The notes: a model not told the origin generated them from the sequence alone. Numbered from the stretch's first letter, positions 35,170 through 44,452 are shown. The stretch: DNA of 64,000 nucleotides from Mesonia oceanica (GCF_902499555.1 NZ_CABVMM010000005.1:62001-126000); one strand, 5' to 3'. A program made the numbers and translations.

Positions 35170-36714
35170 ATGAGTCAAAAAAATATAGATCAGCTTCAAG
35201 AAAAAATTAAAAATGCCCATTTGGGTGGTGGTGAGAAGCGAATTGCCAAACAACACGAAAAGAAAAAACTAACCGCAAGAGAGCGTGTAAATTATTTATT
35301 AGATGAAGGTTCTTTTGAAGAAATTGGGATTTTAGTCACTCACCGAACCACCGAGTTTGGGATGGACAAACAAAAAATATATGGTGATGGAGTCATCACC
35401 GGCTACGGAACCATTAATGGTAGGTTAGTGTATGTGTTCGCGCAAGATTTTACAGTTTTTGGAGGTTCGCTTTCAGAAACACACGCTGAAAAAATATGTA
35501 AAGTGATGGATTTGGCGATGAAAGTAGGAGCACCGATGATTGGTTTAAACGATTCTGGTGGAGCGAGAATTCAAGAAGGCGTGCGATCTCTTGGTGGTTA
35601 TGCCGATATTTTTCATCGTAATGTAAAATCTTCTGGAGTAATTCCACAGATTTCAGCCATTATGGGACCTTGTGCGGGGGGAGCCGTTTATTCTCCGGCA
35701 ATGACAGATTTTACGCTAATGGTACAAGATACCAGTTACATGTTTGTGACTGGTCCAAACGTGGTGAAAACCGTGACTAATGAAGAAGTAACGTCTGAAG
35801 AATTAGGAGGAGCGAGTACTCATTCCACTAAATCGGGAGTTACCCATCGGGTAGCTATTAACGATATTGCTTGTTTAGAAGATATAAAAAAGATGATCGG
35901 CTATATGCCGCAAAACAATCAGCAAGCGCCAGAAAAGTTACCTTATGAATTGGGAGACGAACTTCGCCCGAAATTAGACGAATTAATTCCTGATAGTTCC
36001 AACAAACCTTACGATATGCACGAGGTAATTAATGGGATTATTGATGAAGATTCTTTCTTTGAAATTCATAAGGATTATGCTGAAAATATAATTGTTGGTT
36101 TTGCTCGCTTAGGAGGAAGAAGTATTGGCATTGTTGCCAACCAACCAATGAGCCTAGCGGGGGTTTTAGATGTAGATTCTTCTAAAAAAGCAGCACGTTT
36201 TACTCGTTTTTGTGATTGTTTCAACATTCCGTTATTAGTGTTGGTAGATGTACCTGGATTTTTACCGGGAACCGATCAAGAATGGAACGGGATCATCCTT
36301 CACGGAGCCAAATTATTGTATGCGTTGAGTGAAGCTACCGTGCCAAAAGTTACCGTGATTACTCGTAAAGCTTATGGTGGTGCTTACGATGTAATGAACT
36401 CTAAACACATTGGAGCCGATTTAAACTTTGCTTGGCCAAGTGCAGAAATTGCAGTTATGGGAGCAAAAGGAGCCAGTGAAATTATCTTTAGAAAAGAAAT
36501 TAGCGAAGCCAACGATAGCGAAGCAAAATTAGCTGAAAAGGAAGCCGAGTATGCTGAATTGTTTGCTACTCCTTTTGAAGCTGCCAAACGTGGATTTATA
36601 GATGAAGTGATTATGCCACGTGATACCCGTAGAAAATTATTGAAAGGGTTTAGTATGTTAGAGCATAAAAAGGTATTACGAGCGAATAGAAAACACGGTA
36701 ATATTCCTTTATAG
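35170..36714 (+). CDS. Acyl-CoA carboxylase carboxyltransferase (PccB-like beta subunit)
   Basis: A 514-residue carboxyltransferase with two crotonase-fold halves. Diagnostic segments: [27 protein letters not shown] (about residues 123-149), [17 protein letters not shown] (oxyanion hole, about 165-181), and in the second half [28 protein letters not shown] (about 357-384) and [16 protein letters not shown]. Length and motifs match propionyl-CoA carboxylase beta rather than the split AccA/AccD. With the two genes upstream it makes a complete biotin-dependent carboxylase, probably for propionyl-CoA breakdown or methylmalonyl-CoA formation. Confidence 0.95.
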   Translation: MSQKNIDQLQEKIKNAHLGGGEKRIAKQHEKKKLTARERVNYLLDEGSFEEIGILVTHRTTEFGMDKQKIYGDGVITGYGTINGRLVYVFAQDFTVFGGSLSETHAEKICKVMDLAMKVGAPMIGLNDSGGARIQEGVRSLGGYADIFHRNVKSSGVIPQISAIMGPCAGGAVYSPAMTDFTLMVQDTSYMFVTGPNVVKTVTNEEVTSEELGGASTHSTKSGVTHRVAINDIACLEDIKKMIGYMPQNNQQAPEKLPYELGDELRPKLDELIPDSSNKPYDMHEVINGIIDEDSFFEIHKDYAENIIVGFARLGGRSIGIVANQPMSLAGVLDVDSSKKAARFTRFCDCFNIPLLVLVDVPGFLPGTDQEWNGIILHGAKLLYALSEATVPKVTVITRKAYGGAYDVMNSKHIGADLNFAWPSAEIAVMGAKGASEIIFRKEISEANDSEAKLAEKEAEYAELFATPFEAAKRGFIDEVIMPRDTRRKLLKGFSMLEHKKVLRANRKHGNIPL

Positions 36715-36730
36715 TTTTTACTCTTATCTC

Positions 36731-36778
36731 TGCTGAACTTGATTAACTAACGTTGAATCTTTGTTTTCAGCATCTCAT
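36731..36778 (+). repeat. Dispersed hairpin repeat, copy 1 (TGCTGAA...TTCAGCA)
   Basis: Arms TGCTGAA (36731-36737) and TTCAGCA (36766-36772) enclose a spacer with CGTTGAATCTT and are followed by TCTCAT. It matches the copy at 63876-63921, where both arms change together (TCCTGAA/TTCAGGA), so base pairing is preserved. Confidence 0.7.
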
Positions 36779-36800
36779 AAAGAAACTACTAAAATTTTCC

Positions 36801-36833
36801 AAAACCGATGAGTTGTTCCTCATCGGTTTTTTA
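36801..36833 (+). terminator. Terminator after acyl-CoA carboxylase operon
   Basis: A 12-bp stem aaaaccgatgag (36801-36812) / ctcatcggtttt (36819-36830) followed by T residues. It lies 86 bp after the carboxyltransferase stop and just before the dehydrogenase gene, ruling out the ATG at 36808 inside the stem as a real start. Confidence 0.9.
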
Positions 36834-36843
36834 TTTTCCTGCT

Positions 36844-37740
36844 ATGAGAAAATTTAAAAAGATAGTTGTTGTTGATGAAACCAAAATGAATACTTCAACT
36901 TTAGAAGAATTAAATAAATATGCTAATGAAGTTGAAGTGTATCACGACGAACCCACATCAGAGGAAGTAAAAAGCAGGGTAGAAGATGCTGAAGCCATTA
37001 TTGTTTCTTGGCGAACCCAAATTTCAGAAGAAATAATCGATGCCGCCAAAGATTTGAAATATATTGGAATGGCGTGTTCGCTATATGATGATGAATCTGC
37101 TAATGTAGCTGTTAATTATGCACAAGAAAGAAATATAGAAGTCAACGGAATATTTGATTATGGAGATCCCGGAGTCATTGAGTTTGTAATTTCTGAGGTA
37201 ATCCAATTATTACACGGTTTTGGAGAGCACCAATGGCAAGAACAACCACTAGAGTTGAGCGGTCAAAAATTTGGGATTATTGGTTTAGGAACAACAGGTA
37301 AACTATTGGCAAAAGCCTTAGAAGCTTTAAATGTTGAGGTTTATTATTTTAGTAGAACTAGAAAACCAGAATTTGAAAATGCTAAGCTTAAGTATTTAGA
37401 ATTAGGTGAGTTGCTAAAAACTTGTGATATTATTTCTATTCATCTTCCTAAAAACACAGTTTTGTTAAAAGAAAACGAGTTTAAACAATTTGGAGATAAT
37501 AAAGTATTAATCAATACTTCACTTGGGTTACCATTTGAAGAGAAATCATTTCAAAATTGGTTAAAAGTGAGAAACAATTACACAATTTTTGATGGTGATG
37601 CAACAGCTTATTTACCTGAATCAATAATTAATAGGGAAAATGTTATTGCCTCTCAGAAAAGTGCAGGTTGGTCTCAGCAAACCCAAGAACGTTTGTCTTT
37701 CAAAGTCTTACAAAATATACAGAACTTTTTAGAAAGGTAA
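36844..37740 (+). CDS. D-isomer-specific 2-hydroxyacid dehydrogenase family oxidoreductase
   Basis: A 298-residue NAD(P)-dependent dehydrogenase. The Rossmann loop GIIGLGTTGKLLAKALEALNVEVYYFSR is at about residues 143-170, followed by CDIISIHLPKN and the C-terminal SAGWSQQTQERLS. The usual catalytic His (in the motif GxHxAxxT or similar) is replaced: the sequence near the end reads QKSAGWSQQT without a His, so activity on a classic 2-hydroxyacid is uncertain. Start ATG 36844 follows the terminator; the ATG at 36808 is in the terminator stem. It is preceded by a separate transcription unit and appears monocistronic. Confidence 0.78.
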   Translation: MRKFKKIVVVDETKMNTSTLEELNKYANEVEVYHDEPTSEEVKSRVEDAEAIIVSWRTQISEEIIDAAKDLKYIGMACSLYDDESANVAVNYAQERNIEVNGIFDYGDPGVIEFVISEVIQLLHGFGEHQWQEQPLELSGQKFGIIGLGTTGKLLAKALEALNVEVYYFSRTRKPEFENAKLKYLELGELLKTCDIISIHLPKNTVLLKENEFKQFGDNKVLINTSLGLPFEEKSFQNWLKVRNNYTIFDGDATAYLPESIINRENVIASQKSAGWSQQTQERLSFKVLQNIQNFLER

Positions 37741-37906
37741 ATCTAAGTTAAGATAGGCTGCTTTTTTGGCATTCCCAAATAATGGCATTACATTTGAGAA
37801 AATTGATAGAGTAGGAGTTTTAATCTTTAATTTGTTATTTAGGTAAGAGGAAATAACAATATTGGCTTCTATTATTAAAATCGAAATTAAAATTTAAAAA
37901 AGAATT

Positions 37907-38395
37907 ATGTTAAAATCAGTAAAACTCAATTTATTTTTATTTGTAGCAATGTTAGGTACCTTAGGGATATCTGCTCAAACAGCTTCAAAAGATGTATCTG
38001 ATCAAGATTTGAACAAATTTGCAGACGCTTATCAAGCGGTGCAGATGGAAAATCAAAAAGCTCAGCAAGAAATGGTGGTCATTATTCAGGATAATGGTTT
38101 AGAAGTTGCCCGTTTTCAAGAGATCCAACAAGCTCAGACAGATCCTAATACTAAATTAGATGCTACTGAAAAAGAATTAGCTTCTCATAAAGCAATTATT
38201 GATAACTTTCAAAAAATGCAACCTGAACTGGAGTCTAGAATGGAAGAAGTTATCAATGATACAGGGTTAACGATGGAGCGTTACCAAGAAGTTGCCGCTG
38301 CAATACAGGCAGATCGTGAACTTCAGCAAGAACTTCAAGCCATTATGGTTAAAAAGACACAAGGAGGAGCACCCGCTGCTAACTCTAAAGGTTAA
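37907..38395 (+). CDS. Secreted DUF4168 domain protein
   Basis: A 162-residue exported protein: signal peptide MLKSVKLNLFLFVAMLGTLGISAQ, then a helical domain DVSDQDLNKFADAYQAVQMENQKAQQ and repeated helix pattern ending LTMERYQEVAAAIQADRELQQELQAIM, which is the DUF4168 arrangement. The function of the family is unknown; it is widespread in Bacteroidetes and Cyanobacteria. Monocistronic with a strong terminator. Confidence 0.82.
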   Translation: MLKSVKLNLFLFVAMLGTLGISAQTASKDVSDQDLNKFADAYQAVQMENQKAQQEMVVIIQDNGLEVARFQEIQQAQTDPNTKLDATEKELASHKAIIDNFQKMQPELESRMEEVINDTGLTMERYQEVAAAIQADRELQQELQAIMVKKTQGGAPAANSKG

Positions 38396-38417
38396 TTAGA
38401 TAAAATTATATCTTACT

Positions 38418-38453
38418 AAAAAAGGATGGTTTTTTAAAAACCGTCCTTTTTTT
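38418..38453 (+). terminator. Terminator after DUF4168 gene
   Basis: Long hairpin aaaaaaggatggttttt / aaaaaccgtccttttttt (one GU pair) with T tail, 23 bp after the stop codon. Confidence 0.88.
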
Positions 38454-38576
38454 ATTTTAAAAGTTCTCTTTAGATGGATATAGTTTAAAGGTTTATGCTG
38501 CTTGATAATTGAATAATTTCTTTTTCCGTAAAAACAGGCTTCGTTAAAGGGGAAATTTTATGGAGGTGTAATTAAT

Positions 38577-39236
38577 TTAAATCAATCCAATATCTTTTGA
38601 TAAGGCTATTAATTGGTAAGTATTTTTTGCCCCTAGGTGTATTTTTAATCGGCTTACTCTTTTCTCTATAGAACTTAAACTGCTAGGGCTAATATTTTTT
38701 GATTTGAACAGTTTACTTATTTCTTCCTGAGAATATCCTTCAGCCAAATAATTGAGTAATTTTATGTCAAAATCGTCTATTTCCAATTGGTCATTTCCCA
38801 TTTTATTGGCTATTTGAGGAGAAAGATAAATATTGCCGCTCCAAGTTTCTTTTATAGCTTCTTCCAATTCTTTCAAACCTGTCCTGTCCTTACAAACATA
38901 AGCATCAATCCCCATATTCATTAAATTCTTAATTTTCGTAGGACGGTCTTCTATAGAAAAAACAATAATTTTTAAATGAGTATGCTTAGCTTTTAAAGCT
39001 GCTATAAGTTCTTCCCCTTTGGTATAATTTTCTTCTCTATGACTTGCTTTAAATGATAAATCTGTGATTAAAAGTTCATAAGGTTGTTTATCATTGATAG
39101 CTTTTTTTACTTTTAAATAAGCTTCATCACAGTATTGTACTTGGGTAATGCTAGATATACCTAGTTTTTTTGAGAGTTGGGCTATTCCTTCATTTATGCT
39201 TGCTAAGTCTTCGGCTATAATTATTTTTGAATACAT
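38577..39236 (-). CDS. LuxR/NarL-type response regulator
   Basis: A 219-residue regulator with a receiver domain (residues 1-125; acidic pocket AED at 8-10, phospho-acceptor Asp59 in LLITDLSF, conserved Lys in YVCKDRTG) and a C-terminal HTH (EIDDFDIKLLNYLAEGYSQEEISKLFKSK then SSLSSIEKRVSRLKIHLGAKN). I start at ATG 39236 (MYSKIIIAEDL), because the longer frame from 39287 would add a tail not seen in receivers. It is 4 bp downstream of the sensor kinase gene, so the two form a two-component pair. Confidence 0.9.
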   Translation of the reverse strand: MYSKIIIAEDLASINEGIAQLSKKLGISSITQVQYCDEAYLKVKKAINDKQPYELLITDLSFKASHREENYTKGEELIAALKAKHTHLKIIVFSIEDRPTKIKNLMNMGIDAYVCKDRTGLKELEEAIKETWSGNIYLSPQIANKMGNDQLEIDDFDIKLLNYLAEGYSQEEISKLFKSKNISPSSLSSIEKRVSRLKIHLGAKNTYQLIALSKDIGLI

Positions 39237-39240
39237 AAAT

Positions 39241-40890
39241 TTAAATAATAATCTTGGCTTTAAAGCCTTGGTTAACGTTAGATTCAAAGGTAATATTTCC
39301 TTTCATGGCTTTTATACGGGATTCCGTATTTAGGAGTCCATTTTTCTTTTTTAGTTTAGTCCCTTTGCCATTATCAGTATAAGTAATAATTATTTTTTTC
39401 CCTTTTTTATTAAAATCCCATAGAACCAGATTGGCTTGGCTATGTTTTTTCATATTTGTCATAAGTTCTTGTGTAACCCTATAAATTGTATTTTTTTTAA
39501 GTGCAGGGACTTTTGTCCAATCAATTGTAGAGGTGTTTTTTGTAATAATGCGGAGTATGGGGGTTTGATAGTTTAAAAACATTTCTTTGAGCAATTGCCC
39601 AAAATTTTCATTTTCAGGAAAGGCTTTATATTGATGTGAAATATCACGGGAATGATGATAGATATCTTCCAATTCATTTAAAATTTGCTCGTTTACCTGT
39701 GAATTATTTTCAAGTTTTACCAGAAATTGATAAATATCGTTAGCTACTTCATCATGAACTTGTTTTGCAATTCTTGATTCTATTAAAAAAACTTGTGCTT
39801 CCTTTTCTCTACGATGCTTCATTTTTTGAAAGAAATAAATGGCCGCTGCAATCAGTAAAATAATTATACCTATTGCTCTGTAAATAATGGTTTTCTGCTC
39901 TTCTTTTGCTTTTTCAATTTCTAATTTATCGGCTTCCTTTTCTACTTTGTTAATTTGATATTGTAGGGAAAGGTATTTGTTATTAATAGAATTCTGAATA
40001 CTTTCTAAACTATCCCTAATTTTTAAATAGGTTTCTGCTTCTTTAGAACCACTTAATTTTAAAATCTTATAAAGCGCAGCTTCTTTATATTTCAAATTAT
40101 TAAATTCATTAGCTATTTGCTTCGCTTTTTCTAAGTATTGTTTCGCTTGTAGGTTTTGTTTTATACTTGTATAATATTCACTTAGATGTAGGTAGCTGGT
40201 GAAAATCCCTTCTTTATCTTGAAGTTTTCTTCTTAATTGAAGAGCTCGTTGTAAATACGAAAATGCTTTTGACGGTTGAGAATTAATTAGAATATGACCT
40301 AAATTATCTTGACTGCGTGCTAGGTTTTCCTGATAACCTTTTAAAGAGCTAAGTTCTATAGCCTTTTTATAATAACTAATGGCTAAAGAATCTTTATTTA
40401 AATCTTTGTAAATATTTCCAACATTATTAAAAATAATCACTTTTTCAGCTAAACCTGTTTCCTCCAAAGCTTTTTCATAAAAGTACAAAGCAGATTTATA
40501 AATACCCATTTCCCTATAAAGCTTACCTAAATGATTATATAAAGTGTTTTGATAGACTTGTAAAATAGGAGTTGGTTTTACTCCGTCTGCAAGTTGTAGT
40601 GCTTTAATAGCTGTTTGCTCACTATCACTTAAAAAGCCTAATTTATATTGGCTTCTTGATAAATAGATAAGGTTATAAATTTGGGTAAGTTTAGAAGCAT
40701 TTTTTTCATCCCTTATTTGTTTTTTCTGAAGGTAATGAAATGCATTTAAAAGATTTTCTGCATTTGAAGATTTGTTAATGAGCTTTACATAATAGGAAAG
40801 ACTATCGATTGAAGATGTTTTTTTTATTTGTGATTTACATCCTAAGGATAGCCCCAAAATAAAGAGGAATGAAACTATAATCTTTTTCAT
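39241..40890 (-). CDS. TPR-containing sensor histidine kinase (HPK7/NarX-like)
   Basis: A 549-residue kinase. The start MKKIIVSFLFILGLSLGC is a lipoprotein-type signal (Cys18). Residues about 60-320 are tetratricopeptide repeats (for example LYREMGIYKSALYFYEKALEETG and IYKDLNKDSLAISYYKKAIELS). A transmembrane helix lies at about 333-351 (IIYRAIGIIILLIAAAIYFF). The dimerisation box holds His379 in AKQVHDEVANDIYQFL, and the ATPase has the N box TQELMTNMKKHSQAN and G1 TYTDNGKG. The periplasmic TPRs probably sense a partner protein. Pairs with the response regulator immediately downstream. Confidence 0.88.
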   Translation of the reverse strand: MKKIIVSFLFILGLSLGCKSQIKKTSSIDSLSYYVKLINKSSNAENLLNAFHYLQKKQIRDEKNASKLTQIYNLIYLSRSQYKLGFLSDSEQTAIKALQLADGVKPTPILQVYQNTLYNHLGKLYREMGIYKSALYFYEKALEETGLAEKVIIFNNVGNIYKDLNKDSLAISYYKKAIELSSLKGYQENLARSQDNLGHILINSQPSKAFSYLQRALQLRRKLQDKEGIFTSYLHLSEYYTSIKQNLQAKQYLEKAKQIANEFNNLKYKEAALYKILKLSGSKEAETYLKIRDSLESIQNSINNKYLSLQYQINKVEKEADKLEIEKAKEEQKTIIYRAIGIIILLIAAAIYFFQKMKHRREKEAQVFLIESRIAKQVHDEVANDIYQFLVKLENNSQVNEQILNELEDIYHHSRDISHQYKAFPENENFGQLLKEMFLNYQTPILRIITKNTSTIDWTKVPALKKNTIYRVTQELMTNMKKHSQANLVLWDFNKKGKKIIITYTDNGKGTKLKKKNGLLNTESRIKAMKGNITFESNVNQGFKAKIII

Positions 40891-40933
40891 TCCTCTAAAA
40901 TACAGTTTTAAATATTAAAAATAAATTATTCGT

Positions 40934-41122
40934 TTATTCACCATCTTCTGGTGGCGGTGGCGGTGGATCTATATCTCCGTCTTCATCACAGCAAGGAGTT
41001 TCATCGTCGCTATCTGTTGCTTGTTCCGTATTCAAAACTTGATCTTCCAAGGCTTCCGGTGTACAGGAAAAAAATGCTAGATTAAGGAAAACCGTAAGGA
41101 CTATTACATATATTTTTTTCAT
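40934..41122 (-). CDS. Small acidic polyproline-tailed lipoprotein
   Basis: A 62-residue peptide from ATG 41122: MKKIYVIVLTVFLNLAFFSC is a lipoprotein signal peptide (Cys20). The mature part is very acidic (ATDSDDETPCCDEDGDID) with a CC pair and ends PPPPPPEDGE. A longer frame from 41164 is possible but would spoil the signal peptide. It lies 43 bp upstream of the sensor kinase on the same strand and may be co-transcribed. No known family; candidate small signalling or surface protein. Confidence 0.55.
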   Translation of the reverse strand: MKKIYVIVLTVFLNLAFFSCTPEALEDQVLNTEQATDSDDETPCCDEDGDIDPPPPPPEDGE

Positions 41123-41476
41123 TTTTATAGAATTAAAAATTTGACATAGGCTCCCCATTCCCATAATTTGGGTATTGCTTTAGGAGCATTATTTAAAGAG
41201 GGGAAGACGTCATTCCCCAGTGAGAAGTGAGGAGGAAATTGGTCAAGGAATTTGAACTACTTCTCTAAGTTAAATGCCTTGCATTTTATCCTCTGTAAGA
41301 TGGTTTTCGCAAAGTCCCTGCGAATAGGACTTGAACCAAACTTGAAGCAAATGAAGGGAGAAATCACAGTAATGTTTGGAAATAGGGTGGATAGTAATAG
41401 GAAAGCTTTTGGAAATAATAATCCAATGTTTTTCCAACTAATATGAAAGGATTTAAATTTTGTAAATACTTATAAT
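41123..41476. other. Non-coding gap before the HTH/TM protein
   Basis: About 350 bp with no convincing gene. A 64-codon ORF at 41252-41446 has no promoter, no family pattern and an unlikely composition, so I do not call it. The stretch cgcaaagtccctgcgaatag (41308-41327) has a few tRNA-like bases but no cloverleaf. Confidence 0.45.
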
Positions 41477-42190
41477 ATGGCACATAAATACTTGATTATA
41501 GAGGCTTTTAATAAGGCCGGAGAAGAACTGAAAAAACAAGGTTTAAAAAAACCTTCGCAACAAAAAAGAGCTGAGTTGCTTTCAGATTTTGTAGATGAAA
41601 AAGAAGAACTTTTTCTAAATGAAAGAAGTTATCGTGATTATTATACAGATGCGCTTAAAAAAGCAGGAAAAGTAGAGAAGGATATTTCTATTAAACAATT
41701 TAAAATTATTAAAGGACTGGCTAATTATTTAGGGTATACTACCTATCAAGAATTTTCTGCAGCGTACACTAAAAAAGAAAAGGGAAAATTACCTTTGATG
41801 ATATATAATTTACAAAAGGAAGGAAGAGTTGTTTTTATAGGAGTGATTATTTTGTTAATCGGAATAGGCATGTGGTCTTTCACTTTTATCGAAGATCCTA
41901 AATGGATGGCTTGGCAAGAAGATCATTATGAAGAAGCCGCTTTCGATAAAAAGTTATTTAATGAGGGTAGGCTTAAAATCTATAACCAAGATATGATAGA
42001 CAATTTTAAAAAAGTAGAAGTGAATTGTCAAACCACTTTTTTTGATGAAAAAGGTCGTCCAAAGATTTGGTATTATAAAAAAAGTGATGGTGAATTAGAA
42101 TATTTTACCAAACCTGGACTTCATCCCGTTGTAGGAGAAACTTTAAAGAAAATTACGTATTATATGATTAATGAGCATGTCTGCCCTTAG
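41477..42190 (+). CDS. Unrecognised protein with one transmembrane helix
   Basis: A 237-residue protein. The N-terminal 110 residues are charged and helical (AFNKAGEELKKQGLKKPSQQKRAELLSDF, then LKIIKGLANYLGYTTYQEFSAAY) and resemble part of a DNA-binding or signalling helical bundle. A single membrane helix lies at about residues 118-136 (VVFIGVIILLIGIGMWSFTF), followed by a 100-residue extracytoplasmic part ending in a Cys-Pro (NEHVCP) after an inner Cys (VNCQTTFFD). I cannot name a family. It is monocistronic; a transcriptional link to neighbours is not visible. Confidence 0.6.
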   Translation: MAHKYLIIEAFNKAGEELKKQGLKKPSQQKRAELLSDFVDEKEELFLNERSYRDYYTDALKKAGKVEKDISIKQFKIIKGLANYLGYTTYQEFSAAYTKKEKGKLPLMIYNLQKEGRVVFIGVIILLIGIGMWSFTFIEDPKWMAWQEDHYEEAAFDKKLFNEGRLKIYNQDMIDNFKKVEVNCQTTFFDEKGRPKIWYYKKSDGELEYFTKPGLHPVVGETLKKITYYMINEHVCP

Positions 42191-42369
42191 GAATAAGAAG
42201 TTTAAAACTAGATAAGTTGAAAATTGAACAAGAAAGTTATTTTACTTAGAGTTATTTTTACTGAAGTATAAAAGTTGTTTTTAAGAAAAAAATAATGATG
42301 GTTTTTCGGAAAGAGCATTCACACATATAAAGTTGTGATAAATTTCTTTTTGGCCTTATGATTGATGTA

Positions 42370-42429
42370 TGGAATTTTCTTGGAAAATTGTAACACGAAA
42401 TATTTCCAAACTGGAATTTTCTTGGAAAA
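42370..42429. repeat. 18-bp direct repeat pair, 42 bp apart
   Basis: TGGAATTTTCTTGGAAAA occurs exactly at 42370-42387 and again at 42412-42429, in the same orientation and 42 bp start to start, i.e. four helical turns apart. It lies in a non-coding gap between a transmembrane protein gene and the HAD gene terminator. Confidence 0.7.
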
Positions 42430-42616
42430 AGCCTTCCCTAACGGTTTTACGCTAGGGGTAAGGATTCAGATTTTAATGAAAGTTAAAAAGTTGAAAACAC
42501 TATGAAGATTTATTCCATTAACTAAAAAGCCATCTCCTTCAAAGATTAAATCCTTTTTTTGTTTCTACTTTAAAGTCTATTTTCTATTCCGAGAGTTATC
42601 TCGAAATTAACTAGAT

Positions 42617-42652
42617 AAAAAGATGAACTGTTGTTTAGTTCATCTTTTTTAA
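42617..42652 (-). terminator. Terminator after HAD-like gene
   Basis: A 13-bp stem aaaaagatgaact (42617-42629) / agttcatcttttt (42637-42649), loop gttgttt, 12 bp past the HAD gene stop. T runs are present on both strands, so it could act in both directions. Confidence 0.9.
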
Positions 42653-42661
42653 ATTATAGCT

Positions 42662-43132
42662 TCAACTTCTTAAGGTAGCAGCGATACGTAATGGATTATC
42701 CAAAGCATCCAATATATCTATCACAGATGAAAAAACCATATCTGCATTAATGAGTGTTTTTACAGAAGCTCCTTCTTTTTGTAATACGATCATACTTAGT
42801 GCTGCTTCCTTTAGCATTAAAGCATCATTCAGTCCATTACCAATGGCAATCACTTTAGCTGCATTAAGTTTGGTAACAAACTCCTTTTTGTATTGTTGCT
42901 GTATTTTTTCTTGGACAATAATACATTCGCAGCGTACTTCTTTTAGACTTTCTCTTGCGTTTCCAAAATTATCACCGGTTACCACATAAATTTTTATATC
43001 ATCGGCCAGAGAATTTAATTTTTCTTTTATGCCGGGTAACAGCTTTCCATCAATGGCCAGCGTACCATTGTAATCCAAAACAAGGTATTCAGCTTGTATT
43101 GTTTCTCTATTGGGAATTTCAAATTTTAACAT
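42662..43132 (-). CDS. HAD-like hydrolase, short
   Basis: A 156-residue haloacid dehalogenase-fold protein with the nucleophile motif DYNGTLA (Asp near residue 19), a Thr in VVTGDNFGNA and the metal motif GNGLNDALML. There is no cap domain, so it is a compact phosphatase-like member, similar in size to the soluble P-domain fragments of P-type ATPases. It follows a divergent enolase by 36 bp on the same strand, so the two probably form one unit. Substrate unknown. Confidence 0.8.
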   Translation of the reverse strand: MLKFEIPNRETIQAEYLVLDYNGTLAIDGKLLPGIKEKLNSLADDIKIYVVTGDNFGNARESLKEVRCECIIVQEKIQQQYKKEFVTKLNAAKVIAIGNGLNDALMLKEAALSMIVLQKEGASVKTLINADMVFSSVIDILDALDNPLRIAATLRS

Positions 43133-43168
43133 GTTTAGGAATCTAAAATTTCATATTGAAAAAATGTT

Positions 43169-44452
43169 TTATAGTGCGTTCTTAAATGCTTTTAAGCCTG
43201 CAAATTGGGCAGATTTACCTAATTCGTTTTCGATACGCATGAGCTGATTGAATTTCTCAACCCGTTCTCCACGACATCCGCTTCCGGTTTTTAAATGCCC
43301 TGCATTAATTCCTACTGTTAAATCTGAAATAAAAGTATCTATGGTTTCACCACTTCTATGCGACACAAAACAATTGTATGCATTTTTATAGGCCAGTTCT
43401 ATCGTCTCTAATGTTTCTGTAACTGTTCCTATTTGATTCAGCTTGATAAGGATAGAATTTGCAACTTCCTTATTGATTGCTTCCTGCAATATGCGCTTAT
43501 TGGTACAGAAAATATCATCGCCTACAAGTTCAACTTTGCTACCCAGTACTTCTGTTAAGTTTTTCCATCCTTCCCAATCATTTTCAGCCAGTCCGTCTTC
43601 AAGTAATACAATGGGGTATTGCTTTACCCAACTTTCCCAAAGCTTGACCATATCATCACTGCTTACTAATTTTTGTGAACTTTTAAAAAATTTATAGCTG
43701 CCATTTTCCCACATTTCGCTGGAAGCAGGGTCAATACAAATACTAACATCGTTGCCCGCTTTATATCCCGCTTTATGAATCCCTTCCAAAATCATTTCAA
43801 CAGCTTGTTCATTGGATTTTAGATCAGGGGCAAACCCACCTTCATCACCAACGCCGGTACTAAACCCTTTTGATTTTAAAACTACTTTGAGGGCGTGAAA
43901 AACTTCTTCTCCCATACGTATTGCTTCGGTAAATGATGATGCATTGTGAGGGGCAATCATGAATTCCTGAAAATCAATTGTATTGTCTGCATGTTTACCT
44001 CCATTGATGACATTCATACAAGGAACCGGCATAATGTGAGCATTACCTCCTCCCAAGTATTGATATAATGGAATACTTGAACTTGTTGCTTTTGCTCTGG
44101 CAAAGGCCATAGAAACACCCAGGATGGCGTTTGCCCCTATGTTTGATTTATTATCTGTTCCATCAAGTTCCATGAGGAAGTAATCGATCTCTTTTTGACT
44201 ATTAAAATGTTTATTCTCAATCGCCTTTGCAATCGTGGAGTTCACATTCCCAACAGCTTTTAAAACGCCTTTCCCGCCGTAGCGTTTTGGGTCTCCATCC
44301 CTGATTTCTACGGCCTCCCTTTCTCCGGTTGATGCACCACTTGGAACCATAGCCCTAGAAGTTGTTCCATCTTCTAATTTTAAATTTACTTCAACTGTTG
44401 GATTTCCTCTTGAATCAAGAATTTCGATTGCTTCAATTTTTTGAATTTTCAT
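43169..44452 (-). CDS. eno: Enolase, somewhat divergent
   Basis: A 427-residue enolase with the full active site: IDFQEFMIAPHNA, VGDEGGFAP, metal ligands in CIDPASSEM, VLLEDGLAENDW and VGDDIF, Lys in ILIKLNQIGT, VSHRSGETIDTF and Lys in GHLKTGSGC. It converts 2-phosphoglycerate to phosphoenolpyruvate. The start MKIQKIEAIEILDSRGNPTVEV and the C-terminal GCRGERVEKFNQLMRIE differ from the form I would expect in Bacteroidetes (IHARQIFDSRGNPTVEVDV and SRSERxAKYNQLLRIE). It may therefore be a second enolase, coupled to the HAD-like hydrolase 36 bp downstream. The other copy, if any, is outside this window. Confidence 0.88.
   Translation of the reverse strand: MKIQKIEAIEILDSRGNPTVEVNLKLEDGTTSRAMVPSGASTGEREAVEIRDGDPKRYGGKGVLKAVGNVNSTIAKAIENKHFNSQKEIDYFLMELDGTDNKSNIGANAILGVSMAFARAKATSSSIPLYQYLGGGNAHIMPVPCMNVINGGKHADNTIDFQEFMIAPHNASSFTEAIRMGEEVFHALKVVLKSKGFSTGVGDEGGFAPDLKSNEQAVEMILEGIHKAGYKAGNDVSICIDPASSEMWENGSYKFFKSSQKLVSSDDMVKLWESWVKQYPIVLLEDGLAENDWEGWKNLTEVLGSKVELVGDDIFCTNKRILQEAINKEVANSILIKLNQIGTVTETLETIELAYKNAYNCFVSHRSGETIDTFISDLTVGINAGHLKTGSGCRGERVEKFNQLMRIENELGKSAQFAGLKAFKNAL

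Larger units (their letters stand above)
42191..42661. other. 471-bp gap with direct repeats and no gene
   Basis: No ORF of note. It holds an 18-bp direct repeat (tggaattttcttggaaaa) at 42370-42387 and 42412-42429 and ends in the HAD gene terminator. The repeat has short self-complementarity (ttcca aac tggaa, 42404-42416), but I see no further pattern. Confidence 0.5.

Noticed and set aside
36808..36843. Dehydrogenase start at ATG 36808
   Set aside because: That ATG lies inside the terminator stem; ATG 36844 gives the normal N-terminus.
41300..41350. tRNA remnant (GGACTTGAACC-like text)
   Set aside because: Stem pairs of the T arm do not form, and no acceptor or anticodon arm is present.
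41252..41446. 64-residue ORF in the gap before the transmembrane-protein gene
   Set aside because: No promoter or ribosome site, no recognisable pattern, and no conserved-looking composition.
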